DNA of 64,000 bases from Solea solea (lineage: Eukaryota > Chordata > Actinopteri > Pleuronectiformes > Soleidae). The notes under the pieces were generated by a model. The model did not search any database. It was not told where the DNA came from and was given only the letters and a program-made list of their open reading frames with translations. The stretch spans positions 13,933,360-13,997,359 of the forward strand of contig NC_081148.1 of NCBI RefSeq assembly GCF_958295425.1, in the 5' to 3' direction. Of the stretch, positions 51,701 to 64,000 are shown in pieces; position 1 is the stretch's first letter, and the number at the start of each line of letters is the position of its first letter. The position numbers and the translations under genes are program-made.

Positions 51701-51713
51701 CCGAAGGGGGGAA
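51701..51713 (+). promoter_or_regulatory. Polypurine tract (plus-strand primer)
   Basis: CCGAAGGGGGGAA ends immediately before the TG of the 3' LTR, the required location and composition for priming plus-strand DNA synthesis. It fixes the element's orientation as plus. Confidence 0.92.
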
Positions 51714-52301
51714 TGAAGTATATGAACTAAGAAGAACACATTAACACAGCTAATGTCTAATACTTAAATGTATTGAAGATTGACATTAATAAGTAACTAT
51801 GAGACAAGAGGGTCTCTTGGACACATGACAAGTCAGACCATACGTTGTACAATAGGCATCCTGTATAGGACAAGAAGCTTGAGGGTCTGTCTTGGATATG
51901 GTTAGTTAGGAAATATAGATGTCTCTTGTTTGACTAAATGGTGATATTGTCCAATTTAAAGATCATGGGACAGTATGGAATATCTGGACCCAACTTGTTT
52001 TCCAAGTTGTTGTATTATAGAAAAAGGAGAAAGGCGGGGGTCGAAACATGTGATGCCTGCAAATAGGAGTGTTAGAGAATCTATATAGTGTTGGTTTTTG
52101 CTTTTCTGAGGCAGAATTGTTCGGAGATTCGGCAGGAGCACATTCTCCCAAGCTGCTGTGGCGGCTTGGTTCTGACGCCTGACTTGTAACTAAATAAAAT
52201 CCCTTTGTTCAGTACAAGTCCTGTGTCAGTGAGGTCTTTTCCTGCATCATCAACTCATCACCTATCGTTCAGAAGAAGAAGGAAGCCTGACAAAAACGAC
52301 A
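51714..52301 (+). repeat. 3' LTR, 588 bp
   Basis: It is identical to the 5' LTR at 43162-43749 over all 588 bases by direct comparison. The polyadenylation signal is at 52193-52198. It is followed by the right target-site copy 'acat' (52302-52305). Confidence 0.97.
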
Positions 52302-52305
52302 ACAT
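52302..52305 (+). repeat. Target-site duplication, right (acat)
   Basis: Matches 43158-43161; see the left copy for the boundary ambiguity. Confidence 0.75.
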
Positions 52306-52791
52306 CCAATGTTTCTTTTCATAAATGAGCTTTTCGTGTTTTTCACAGCAGTGTGTCCCATGGTTACCTTCCCGTGAAACCCTGCAGTATTTAGGCTGAA
52401 TTGTCCTCATTTAAATGTTTGTCCTTGCCCTTGATAGTGTGCATGTCACCGTCAGTAGCGCTTTATATTCAGTAAGGCAGCAGCGCAGCAGCAGGAGGAG
52501 GGGAGGAGGGAGCAGTGGGAGCGGTCTGTATGGAGAATTGCATGGCAACATTTGTTGGTAGCGGGGATGATTGGGTAATGCAGAGAATCCTCTAATGGTT
52601 TAAATGTCAACTGGTCAATAAAAGCCTGGCATCCATTCACTTCTCATTTGTACTGGGACAGAGGAGGCGATTAAAAATTGAAACCAAAATTATCAACCTG
52701 ACATTTTCCCCATTTAGTCTCTGTTGTTTCTCACGTCCATTATCCATCCTGTCCTCAATGGATGGAAGAGTTGTTTAAAATGACTCTGGTA

Positions 52792-52845
52792 ATCCATCCA
52801 TGCATCTATCTTCTACATCTTCTACCACTTTATCCTTTAAGGACA
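52792..52845 (-). repeat. Short end of the dispersed teleost-type repeat, minus orientation
   Basis: The text 'atccatccatgcatctatct' followed by 'ttctaccactttatcc' is the complement of the family's 'aagcgg...gatggatgg' end. Only the terminal 50 or so bases remain. Confidence 0.5.
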
Positions 52846-53619
52846 TGCTTAATGTACAGTATGTTCAAGTGGAAATGTCCCATAGACCATAAAGTAAGAA
52901 CATAATCCTCCACTTGCATAACAAACTGTGATTCTGAAATGTTGAGATTTGCAATTGCACCTCCCATTCAGACTCCCATTGGACGAGACTAAGTGTCAAT
53001 CATGTGGTGTCCATTTATATCAGTGTTATATTGTCTAACGTCCTCTAAATAGGAACATGAATTACAAATGTAACATGTTCTAAGAAGACCGAGAACTAGT
53101 GATTGATACAATTAACTCCTCAAGACAAAGTTCTTGCAACCAGTGAAGTCGCCCACAAGCAATTCTAGTTTCCTGCAGGTTACTGCTGCAGATGACTATG
53201 ACATGGATGACGGAGAACCTTCTCAGACATGATTTTGTCCCCGACACTAACTTAAAGCAGTCCTTGAATGAGGATAAGTTGCCTGCAGATTTTCAGAAAA
53301 TAGTTGATAGTTATTGTTTGAAATGCAAAATATAAGAAAAGGGGCTATTTAATTACGGTAATAGCAGCATTCATAGAATTGGGATAAAGACTATTCTGGA
53401 AGTTCAGTGTCAGGCTCTCCTGTGCAACAAATACATCTTTCAGAAGTCATACAATTGGAATAGGACTCCTTAATAGATATCACTACACATACAAGATAAA
53501 AACCGCCATTCATCTGATAAGAAATGTGAGATAGACCTTCAGTCTTTTCTCTGAAGGGCTCATTGTTTGTGAGTGTAGCACTCAAAATGGTAACAAATGG
53601 TATCTGTTAGAGAATTGGA

Positions 53620-53672
53620 GATAGAGAGAAAAATAAAGATAGAGAGAAAAATAGAGATAGAGAGAAAAATCA
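53620..53672. repeat. Three copies of an 18-bp A/G-rich unit
   Basis: The unit GATAGAGAGAAAAATA(A/G)A is repeated at 53620, 53638 and 53656, the last copy partial. Confidence 0.9.
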
Positions 53673-56600
53673 GAAAATTAATCAAGGCCAAACATGAATG
53701 CAGGCCCTCTGCTGTCGACTCTCAGTGCTAAATCACTTAACACGAGTAAACAAACAAACCAGACAACCTAGAAAACATTTCTACCGTCTTTTTTGTTAAT
53801 GAGCCAAACCCAAGAGAGGCCGCAGATAAAAACCGATACCACTGCTCTGCTGTGTGGTTTCAGTCCACAATTACGTCCATGAATCCTAAGACAAACACTT
53901 TTCATGTGGAAAAAAAGACCCAGTCCTCCACGACTGGACTCTATCGTCTGAACAACGAAAAAAGAAACGAATGCTCCATTTTGGCTAAATATATCATACA
54001 TTTTATATCAACATTTTTAGAATTTGTCAAGGTTCTCTCATGGAGGTAGAGACTGTGATTATATTCAAAGGATGCAGTGCATCATTTTTTTTTTTAAATG
54101 ATTTAGCTGTGTTGTGACACAATCCCATTGTGTTTTAACTGCACTGTGATTTTATGAAAAGGATGTCGAGTCTACGAGGAACAAAAACATAATTTTTTTC
54201 ATTGCCAAAGAGAGAGGCTTTTTGTGCCTAAACCTGAACACATCTATAACAATGAGGAGATGTTTATAATCACCATTATTTCCTCACTGGATGAAACACC
54301 ACTGCAGAAATGTAAATCAGAAATGTCCTTTTAGCTCAGACATACCTGTGGTTTGCAGATATATCCCTGGGCGATGTAATCCTGGCAACTGGCATGTGTA
54401 TTGTTCTTGACTTTGACATTTTCTGTATATATACTGTATATTCATTGTTGCTCACAGTTGCTGCATCATTAAAGGAATAATACTGCGGCAAGGTTATTTC
54501 TTCCCTCTCCGATATGCAAATGAATATAAATACTCAGCTTCAAAGATATTAAAATCAGGTGTGAACTACACTATTTCTACTATATTATTCCCCTCTTTGT
54601 TTTAAAACAGTGTTTGGACTTTAGAAACAGACGAGAGTTAGCTAGAATATTAATTAGGTGGCAGAGGACACTGATGATGTTAATTAGTCCTCTACTCTGA
54701 AGTCATTATATTGATCTATTAGTACATCTTAGGTACCTGTTGCCAATTTTCTCCTCTGGTCAGATTAATCTGAGTTGAGCTTCCAGTTCACTAAGCAGAG
54801 AAGTTTCCAAGTCTATATAGCGAGCTGCAGCAGTGAGTGCAGAGATGTGGCAGCAGAGGAACGAGCCACAGTCCCCTGCAGCTGCTATATTTATCTGCAG
54901 AATGTGTCCTTCCATATGTAATGCCTGTTTTTCAGCTCTGAGTGACATTATAGCTAACCTAAAAAAAAAAAAGAGGCAACTGCACGGGAAGTAGAGCAGA
55001 TTAGCACAAAATGATCGACTGCGGCAGTCCAACTGTGCTATAACATGGTAAGCCCTCATTTCTGTTAACATCAATAATCCCATTAACTTTAAGCCTCAAA
55101 ACACTTCTCACAGTATCTCGCTACAGAATTTCACTGGCAACATCCAAACCTTCCCCAATTAGCTGCAGCGTGTTTAGCCAAGTTTGACCTGTCAAAAAAA
55201 TAAGTACATTTAGAGGTTAAACCAACACATAAATCTGCTCTGCAGTAGTTTACAGTCCAACTTTGTCAGCATGGAGGTTTCATTACCCTATGATCATTAG
55301 TGGGTTGAAGTATATTTGATATAGAAAGGCCAAATTACTGTGAACAATAATTTTTATATAGTTGAGTGTGAAGATTAAAAAGAAAACCCCAAAAATGTGA
55401 ACTGTGGAGTCTACAGAGCGGACACAACCTCATATTTAAATTGTCCATAAAGGTCAACACTTCGTTCTTTGTCTACTTTGCCAGTATTGTTCGACAAAAC
55501 CTGTTTTGTTCTGTTTTGTTTTGTTTTTTTAAACCTAAACTCGCCTTTATCTCAGCAGTAAGCACTGCTTTTTCTCTCTGTTAAGTCATTATTACCAAAT
55601 TGTTAAACAAATGAATATTTTGTGTGCACGTTCACTCTAATTATATTAGAATTAGAGGGTTCCCCCTCCCCCAAGAAACAACAAAGACGTAAATACAACA
55701 TGTACTGCATGGAAAATGACACACTTTGACACAGAGATAATAGTAATAAAACACACAAACACACAGGTTTTTGAAACAGGGAGGAGTTCAGCTTCAATTT
55801 AAAAGTAGAGAGGTAACTAAAGGTACATTTGATACATCCAGTTTTTATTCTACTGTAGGCATCATCATGATATGAGAATAGTCAGTGAGCAGGTTGTAGA
55901 TATATTAGTGTGGCCAGTGTTGTTCCCCAACACACCAATGTAATTCATGTAATGCTTCATTTTGCAGGACAATTCCAAGCTCCTGGAAAGACGTTTAAGG
56001 GTTCTTACACTGTAGCACTATGTTCAACTATTATTATACACATTCATTTAAAAGTACAGCATAATAACAACAATTCATACAATCAGGGGATTGTACACTG
56101 CAGAAGAATTTGTTTTATCTTCAATGTTTACACACTGGGCCTATCATTTATTTTATGACGCACGTTTAAAAGCAGAACAGACATTTCTTTTTCCTTGTGG
56201 TGTAAGTTAGTCCAATACTGGGTGATTATAAGGTCTGATCATATGCATGCATACAGACACACACACATAATAATAGGTTTTGTGTTGTACAGGCAGTTTT
56301 TTATGATAAGTGTTATCATATAGTGGTAGTTTGGGAGAATCAGACTGAACTTATCAACATTTAAATGGCTTTTAGATTCAAAATTCAGGACACCACTGCG
56401 TATACATCTAATCACATTCTGTCTTGTTCACAGCTTTTTTAGGTTTGATGTATAATTTATATTTCTGGTGATGGAAAAGGAAGATGAGTGAACTGAAAAT
56501 GATGACAAGACACAGTCCCTCTGCTCAAACCATCTTAAAGGGTGAAATCTGACTCTCTTTTTTTGAAGATGGGTACAAAGTAAGGTGCAGTGATACATTA

Positions 56601-56820
56601 TTTTTTGTTTTTTTAAAAAAAAGGTTTACATGCTGTAACTGGGGGAGGGTAAAATGACAGAAAAAGAAAAGTGCTGGCAATAATTCCTGTGAGATGCAAT
56701 CTCACTGTCGCTGCATTGACCGACTATGTACTATTACATTGTTACACAAAGCTGTCAACAGACCTTTTTTAATCAAAGTAAATGAAAGGTCACTGCTGCC
56801 CTGCAGTAACTTGGAGATGT

Positions 56821-56842
56821 TCCTCCCTCCCTCCCTCCCTCT
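56821..56842. repeat. (CTCC)n microsatellite
   Basis: Five tetranucleotide units, read directly. Confidence 0.85.
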
Positions 56843-57381
56843 CTGTGTGATTGTCTGCAGGTGTGCTGCAGTCAGGTGCATCTCATCACTGTCTCAAGAC
56901 TGTTTCATCCAACTCTGCCACATTCAAGCCCTTATTTACAGATATTAATAATTCCTATTCATTTTGTTGAAAAGCAGATGAAACTGTGTTTTTGAATGAA
57001 GTTATCTCACTGCTTAATCATCTCTCTCACAAATCATAAAAAAAAAGTATCCAGAACCATAGACATAATGAAGTTTACCCTATGTAGGGTTGGAGAACAT
57101 GGAAAAACAGTTAAAGCAGGCTACATTGAATTGAAAAGACCCTTTCTTCAGACTTCCCTTTCAAAGTTACGCACAGAGGCAGGAGCACAGGAGCGCACAA
57201 CGAAGACGGATTCACGAGCACTACGCAGCATCTGTCATTTTCTGTACTGGGAAGATGATACTTCCCATTTGTGAAATTGGAATTACGAGTGCGTTACGTT
57301 CAAGGGCTTTTGTTGTTGGAACCATGTTGGACACAGGGTTCACCTTTACCTGCTTCTTGAGTAAAACCAAACAGTAACGGC

Positions 57382-57400
57382 TTTTTTTTTTTTTTTTTTT
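57382..57400. repeat. T19 homopolymer
   Basis: Nineteen consecutive T residues. Confidence 0.9.
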
Positions 57401-60400
57401 AAATAACGTGTTAAGTGTAACTAAATAAAACATTAACTTTTGGACACAAGGAATTATAAAAAAAAAAAAGGAATGATTTACCATTTGTGACGCATCTTGT
57501 CAAAATGCCCTAGTATACTTCTGTGCAGTACGTGCCGAATATCGCAGACCCTGTAGTATTGTAGAGTCCTGTAGTATTCCACTTCACCAGAGAACGATGC
57601 TACAGCTCCCTAATACACGTCTGGATCAAGCAGCTGAATGGTCTGTTGGGCAGGGGAGTCAGGGTGTCAGCCGGTTCGAGGGTCGCCAGGTCAAGGCTCA
57701 GACTACTTTCTTTCTGCTTGATAAGCTGGGCTTGCACTCCACCTATTGGTGGGGCAGGAGTTCAGTTCGTGCATGCACCTAACGCGCTCTTTATGCGCAG
57801 TTCCAAAATCTGGACATTTGACCTGAAGATTACATGTTGTTTTCCATCTTTCTTCACTTCCTGTTGCTTGTGAATCCAGCCACATTCACCACTTTGTGAT
57901 CTGGATTAACAAACCTCTCCTCATCAACCATCTACCTGCCTTGGACCCTTACCCCCCCCAATCTGGTCTTTCAGACCCCCTTATCTCTGGCTCTGGCATT
58001 CCTGTCAATTATATATATTTTCCCGCTTACCAGTTCTTGTTTCCTGTTTGCCTGCTGGGCTCACAAGTTTCGCCCCTGTACACGAGAATAGCTGAATTCT
58101 AACACCTGCCTCAAGGTGAGGACCTTGACGAGAGCATCAGGTGATCGAGGAGCAATTAGAGCAAAGTCAGACGCGGTAAACTGAATAAAGTAAAAGACCT
58201 TCATTTGCAAATCAACGTTATTCATCAGCAGAGGACACGTTAACAAAGACTTTCAGCTAAAAAGCTCAGAGAGAAAAGATTTGCTTCACACTTTCCTGTG
58301 CAAGGATAATACACTGCTGCTACTGCAATGGTTTGTGAAAGGATAACATGTCTCACGTGTGAGACGTGCAGCTGCACTTTAACAGCATTCCCCGTTTCAT
58401 CTACTACATCTGCATTGTATAGATAACATTTGATTTGCATTTGAGGGAAACAGTGAACTAAAGCTTCATGAAATCCATTTTTAATAAACGCTTTATTTGT
58501 TGCAGTCAATGTTATGCATATCCTCTGCGTGAAGCCGGGTACAATACAACAAAACAAAAGCACAGCACTTTCCACAAAGGCGGTTACAAAAAGAAACTGC
58601 AGAGCTTTCTGGGTTACACTGTGCCCTCTGTGTTTTCAGCAAACTGAAACAGAGACTTCTGAACCTTTGCGCTTTGTTAACTGGAGATTCCTGAATTATG
58701 CTCTTTCATTAAAAATGCCGAGACTGAAGTGTCGAGCAGAGGTTTGATTGAGAACAGTGCATGCTTTGTTATTACAGCTTAATTCGAACTTAATTTTTTA
58801 AGTCGACATCATTTTAAAGTCGCAGAAAGATTTATGACAAAAATGAACAGCTACATGACGAACAGCACTGTGTCTTGGACGGTGCATCTATTGGAACTGC
58901 AGCAATGTTACACAACTCCCTACAGTGTAATCCACAATTCGTAAGTAGCCCAATGACTCACACAGGCCACTTCAAAGCAGAAATCACTGTGCTTTATGGC
59001 ACAGCATTCTCTGGGAGATTATTATACATACACTTTTTAAAGGGAAGCCTATGCGGCGATCTGTCCCTTCTGCAATCACCATAGGCAATCGATGAGCGGC
59101 ATGCAGAAGGTGTTCCTCAGAGGATACCATAATAGAAGTAGTTGATGTGAACGTAGGCTTGATTTCCTAAGGTGACTGTACTGCAATCTGTGGCACTTCA
59201 GTCTGGGAAGCAAGGCTGATGTGCTTTCAGCTCACGAGATGGAATGAGAGGTCGCACGCCTTGAGGAGGATTCCATGCAGTGCTGCTGAAATTAGCACAA
59301 CACATACATAAACTACCAGAGCAACCCTGTATACAGTGTTGAGAGTGATTTTCCTGGACACAGAAAAGGCAACGTGCCTCTTTATTTTGGAAAGGCTCAT
59401 GAATAAAACACAATTCTCCGGGGAAAAAGTAGGTTCAAATTTATGTTCAGTGAGTTAATGTATACAAGACTTCTGGCCACAGTGTGATATTTCCACAGAG
59501 GAGAGGAAATATTCTTTCTTCTTAAATGGAAAATATGTCACGTAATGGTTATATGCCTCAACGTGGAATGGAAAAGTTCTTGAAGTGAATGCTGCACATT
59601 TATCCAAGCGCTGTTCTGTAGAGTCCTAAGTAGCTCAGTGACATAACCAAGGATGTTACACAATGAGTATTAAAGGAGAGAAAAAAAAAGGAAACATTTG
59701 TAAGAAGCATGGCCTGCCTATCTTAAACACTGAAGACAACGTAATAGGATTTATGAGTATGTCATGCAGGTATATTAAGCCAGTCGTCTGCTTTAACACT
59801 AACACTCTTAAGCTAAAAGCTGTGGTTCACTCCCTCTGGCTGGAGCTAAAACGCAAGAGGTGATTCCCAGCCGTTCTACTGTGGTCTGGTCATTTAGGAA
59901 AGCCATCAGGATTTGTCTTCATCTCCGCTCGACTCAATGGCTCCTCTTAACTCACAATTCCTGAGACAGGAATTTTATCATCTGGCTGTTCTGCATATTT
60001 ATAGAGCTTCTCAAATAACAGGTATAGCATAAAATTAATAGCGAGCGCAGGGTGGAAATACGCACTGTGCTGCAAAGGAGATGACTAGGACACCTCTGTG
60101 TGTCTGTGTCTTTCATCTAAATCCCTTTCTGCAGCACCTTTCTTAAACACATTTATAAACTCAATGTGTCCATTTTAAAAGGAGCCACGCAAGCAAATCT
60201 CATAAAAAAACAAAAAAAAACAAATGGAATCTGCATTGTAGGCACACACCCCGTGTCTCCAGAGACTTACCGTGCTTCTCAACAGCACAAGTGTGAAGTG
60301 AATAGATTCTCCCCAAAAAGAAAAAGCAGCAGCTCCTTTTCTGTTGGCAGCTCTCCAGCAGAGGAAGGTGAGAACTTCACAGGATAATGATACAGACTGA

Positions 60401-61695
60401 GTAGAAGGCTTATCACAGGGAGTTACTTTCGACAGCCAGAACAACCCGCTCCGCTAATTAAAAGTTGGCCTGCAAAGAATGGGGCTTGTTAAATTTGATT
60501 TAGACTTGACCTCTAAGGGAGGAAGGAAAGCAATCCTTTAAAAGTGTTCTGTATTGAACTATGACAAGATGATGGTTCATGTTGCATTTAACTGGCAACA
60601 AATCTGTCGTAGAGATCACAATAAAAAAAAAGGCTGCTTAAGGGCAATGTTCTCGTTAAACACAGCTCACAGAGCTGTGAGCATGCTTGTTAGCTTTTCG
60701 TCTGGGTATTCTGTTTTGTTGCCCCTAGCAATAAAACGGGGAGATTTCACTGTGACGACAGTGATGATGAATTTGATGATCAATTCACTTAATTCCTCTC
60801 GTCACCTAGTTGCATGAACAATAGCAGCATAAATGCAATGGCTTCTGGCTCCAATGATGGATGTTTTTGAAACTTTTAAGTAATTGGTGTGTAGAATTCA
60901 GTGGTATAAAGACGTGAAGTTTCTTACTGGAACAAATTTAATACAATTTGCCTTACCCTCCCCTTTCTGGATTTCTGCAGAGACATGAGAGGTATTGTAA
61001 GTTAAACTGCTATATATAAACACATATCCATTAGATTCAAACCATAGTCAAATCAACTCAAATAGTGCTCTGTGTTTCTCAGTGAAGCAATGTTTAGATC
61101 CCATGTCATCAGGTAACATGCCCATGCTGCACACAGGAACTGATTTGTTATATGTTAAGATATTATGGAGGCAACAGCAACATGGGGCTAGGAAAGTGGA
61201 CTGAAAACACAAAGAAGTGCTCACGAAAAGTGGATCAGAAGTGAATCATTTTGCAATTTGGTGGGATGAACACCCAACTGACCTGCCGCCACCTCTGTAT
61301 ACACACAAATGCTCCCTCAGTCAGGGCTGATAGTATTGCTATGAACAACAAAACTCACCAAAATGTGCACAAATGAAAATGTACATATAAAATGGAGATC
61401 ATACTCCAGCTGGACTTTTAAGGGATGTAAATTTGTTTGCCCTGTAATGTTTAGGCTTGTGTGAAACCAGTGAGGGGTAATAAAACAATCAGAAACTCGG
61501 TGAGTCATACTGAATATTTAGATCTCATATCAGTGAATATGGCAGCACAGCTGTGAAAACACAGCGAGAATATATGTCTGTGGCTTTTCAATGAGGCCCT
61601 GTCCAAGAATCATTACTAAATCCCTGTGAAAGGGCATCAATTGAGTCAGATGTTCCCATTTTCATGAAAGTGATGATAAGTAGTAAATATTATGT

Positions 61696-61710
61696 AAAAA
61701 AAAAAAAAAA
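61696..61710. repeat. A15 homopolymer
   Basis: Fifteen consecutive A residues with no recognisable retroposed sequence upstream. Confidence 0.9.
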
Positions 61711-62899
61711 TGACCAGCTATGGTCGAGTCTGTGACCATAAACAGATTTCAGAGGAACACATCATCTGCTATCACAACAGCTCTATCCTGCTGAGGCCCT
61801 GGAGTACGAGTAGAGCAGCTGATGCATGGGTGAATCTTAAATAGTTATTGACAGCCCTGCAGTTGGTAAACCTCTCCCGAAGCCCAGAATTGATTGTGGG
61901 TCTTGTTCTGATGCAAATAGCTTTGCTGCTATGAATGTTTGATAAATGTTGGGTGCCGCGCTGAATGCAGGGTGAAGAGTTCAGCCGATTCATTTGCAGC
62001 GAGACGAGAAGTGACGTCCTGCACTTTCGTTGACACGTCATCCACGTCCAACATATTTGTCTCTCCGTGCATACTCACTGGCAGCAGCACAATTATGTGT
62101 TTATAGATGTGATATACAGATCGGTTATAATGTCGGTCACTCTCTTCCTGTTGATAACAAAAATAAGGCTCCGCTTCTGATCCTACACATACAAAACCAA
62201 AGCACTGCCATGCATGTCCTTCATTCTGATTTGTATGATCCATGTCCACACATCCTGAGCGTTCTTATTGACAAGGCTTCAAAGGCAAAAGGTATTTGAT
62301 CAAAGAGATTGCCTTTTTAATATTCAGGGAGAGCTTCTGGCACCGTAATGGACTGAGAGTAGCCATCTTGAATCTGTTGCCATAGTTCACTATAGTTCAC
62401 TCCAAGAAGAAGACAGATGCTGTGCATGACATTGTTAAGCGTTATAGAGGAAAAGAGGACTCGGATCCACCCAGTTCTTCAGTTTTTCCATCCCCTGGCT
62501 GGATAAAAGGGTTGGGTGGTTAAGTGGTATGACATGAGGCTGAAGAATGTCACAATTTGATAGTGACACTGTCCTTAAACAAACTTTCCTGTCAATCAGT
62601 CTTTGCTTCACTCATGATGGTAACAGCAACAGTGCAATCAGCAGCCTCCACGTGTCTTATAACATGAAAAATTAGGACAAGTTATAAGGTTTCTAATTTG
62701 AGTATGGATGAGAGAGACATAGACATGATGAGTTACAGTGTGGGAAACCTTAGCAGAGGATCAGCTGCAGCTCCCGGGACAGCAGACCCCCATCTGAGGA
62801 AAAGAAGAGAGAGAAGGGAGACAGAAATAGAGAGGAGGGTGGGTGGATTACGCGAGGAAGGAGAGGATGACAACAGGGAGTGCAGTGCTTTATATAGAT

Positions 62900-62914
62900 C
62901 CCTAACCCTAACCC
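62900..62914. repeat. Short interstitial telomere-like repeat
   Basis: CCCTAACCCTAACCC is two and a half units of the vertebrate telomere repeat. It is short enough to be chance. Confidence 0.7.
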
Positions 62915-64000
62915 AGAAAGGGAATGATTGAGGTGTGGTCTCGCTCCAGAACTTTACATAATAATCTCCATTAAATGTCATAACTCAATTCAGTGTCCAC
63001 TGCGGCACAATTTTCACAGTCCAATCCCAAAGCTGACAAAAAAAATGCTTCATTAATTAACAGTTTTACTTAACTTGACTTGGTTTAACTGATTATATGT
63101 GAAAGAACAAATTGCAGCCCTTAATTGTTGCTGTACCCTCGAGGCCTGGGTCATACTTTCCATGGTTATGCATCTTCCTCCCATTTGATTCCCCGCGGAC
63201 CACAGGCATCGACTGCACGTGCTCCCTGTAGCACAACACTTTCCTGTCTCGTTGGTGGCGCGCTCTTGTTTTGGTCAAAAGAGATAATGAATTAGACAGT
63301 AACCAAGGAAACTTCCTGCTGGAACACATATACAGCCAAGTGCTCAAAGAATACAAGGACAAAGGCATGTGGGGATTTTAGTATGAACTGCAGCCCCTCA
63401 CATGACCCTTAGGTCGAACCTCCAAATGTCCAAAACGGTGTATTTCCCCTCTGCTACACTGCAGTTCATCAGAGGATGCCATGGAAATCAGTTAGAGACA
63501 CATCAGCACTGTGTGAACTACTTGGAGAGTCAGAACGACTTAGAATGCTCTGTCCACTCCTCTCACTCTCCTTAAACTAAATGTGCAGTGGACGAAAGCA
63601 AAGACCATGATCTCACTGTCTACTTTTGCCAAATTTGGTGAAGGAAAACCATCATTAAAAGAAAGATTGAAGCAATGAGCTGCACAATTTTGAGTTTCCT
63701 TTTTTTTACTCTGAGATATGCTTGAGTAAAGGTAACTGTGGTGTTTCATGTTTCCTGATGGGGGAAAAACCCGGAAGAGATTAGTGCCAGATGAGAAAAT
63801 TTGGAACAAGATGATGTAGACACAAGACATCATACTGTTCCCGTGATAACCCACAGCCTCAGGTACTCATTCTTCATGTTTAAATTGGCATTAAAGAGAG
63901 GTTTATTATAACAGTATTATTAAATGAGTTGAGGTGGGATCACACCAGTAATCCAGCATGTTCGATTCCAAGCCAAGAAGAGGAGCTGTTCTTTGTTTGC

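Larger units (their letters stand above)
43162..52301 (+). mobile_element. Non-autonomous LTR retroelement (endogenous retrovirus-like), recently inserted
   Basis: The element is 9140 bp with two 588-bp LTRs in direct orientation. Base-by-base reading found no difference between them. In order it holds the 5' LTR, a primer-binding site, a strong splice donor, an A-rich leader with two repeat arrays, a frame-broken gag remnant with a CX2CX4HX4C zinc knuckle, a copy of a host dispersed repeat, a polypurine tract and the 3' LTR. I could find no protease, reverse transcriptase or integrase sequence, and no open frame exceeds about 110 codons. The LTR signals needed in cis are intact while the proteins are missing, which is the pattern of an element copied in trans. 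The single zinc knuckle and probable 4-bp target duplication fit a class I (gamma/epsilon-like) endogenous retrovirus. Without pol this is only a suggestion. Confidence 0.92.
52306..64000. other. Long unique AT-rich flank, no gene seen
   Basis: No protein-coding gene or RNA gene is recognisable over about 11.7 kb. The longest open frames, 111 codons at 58240-58575 and 107 codons at 54760-55083 (both minus), carry no known domain. Between 57500 and 58100 the sequence is pyrimidine-rich with CCT/CTG-rich text that could be an old LTR, but no termini were found. Simple repeats are listed separately. Confidence 0.5.

Noticed and set aside
57661..57690. A 'ccggttcgagggtcgcc' stretch recalling the B box of tRNA genes
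   Set aside because: It departs from the B-box consensus after GGTTCGA, and no A box, anticodon stem or acceptor stem could be found.
57500..58100. CCT/CTG-rich text resembling fish LTR sequence
   Set aside because: No TG...CA ends, primer-binding site, polyadenylation signal or partner copy could be identified.
62900..62914. Interstitial telomere repeat as evidence of chromosome fusion
   Set aside because: Only two and a half units are present, too few to tell from chance.
1..64000. Bacterial-type systems such as defence islands, CRISPR arrays or operons
   Set aside because: Gene density, repeat types and base composition are those of a vertebrate nuclear genome; no regularly spaced repeat array or dense operon-like coding exists.

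Overview
This window looks like a gene-poor stretch of a vertebrate nuclear genome, most likely a ray-finned (teleost) fish. The organism call is an inference. It rests on non-LTR retrotransposon tails and reverse-transcriptase remnants of a kind common in fish, a dispersed repeat family common in teleosts, frequent (CA/GT)n microsatellites and long AT-rich unique DNA. I find no host protein-coding gene, no rRNA or tRNA gene, no CRISPR array and no bacterial-style operon. Almost all short open frames are what stop codons allow by chance in AT-rich DNA.

Layout. 1-6953: unique sequence with one microsatellite and a repeat tail. 6954-7112: a small inverted-repeat element (MITE). 10330-11400: a broken LINE reverse transcriptase on the minus strand. 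13514-13770 and 15785-16022: dispersed teleost repeats. 20528-21375 and 22885-23272: two diverged direct copies of one segment. The first copy is interrupted by an LTR-like insert (20707-21081), and the second shows the uninterrupted state. 22505-22735: a LINE 3' end. 24810-24849: a diverged scrap of an LTR. 29484-29882: a LINE C-terminal fragment. 34290-34465: another LINE tail. 35222-35479: a 129-bp tandem duplication. 37412-37765: further repeats.

The dominant feature is a 9.1-kb LTR retroelement at 43162-52301 on the plus strand, flanked by a probable 4-bp target duplication. Its two 588-bp LTRs are identical at every base by my reading, and it keeps a primer-binding site, a consensus splice donor and a polypurine tract. 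Its interior is almost devoid of coding capacity. I see a frame-broken gag capsid/nucleocapsid remnant with one zinc knuckle, no recognisable pol, a long A-rich leader with two repeat arrays, and an internal copy of a host dispersed repeat. The simplest reading is a recently inserted non-autonomous endogenous retrovirus, copied by proteins supplied from a relative elsewhere in the genome. The fragment at 24810 suggests an older relative in the same window.

52302-64000 is again mostly unique sequence with a few simple repeats. Any function of the unique stretches, such as enhancers or long non-coding RNAs, cannot be judged from one sequence alone.
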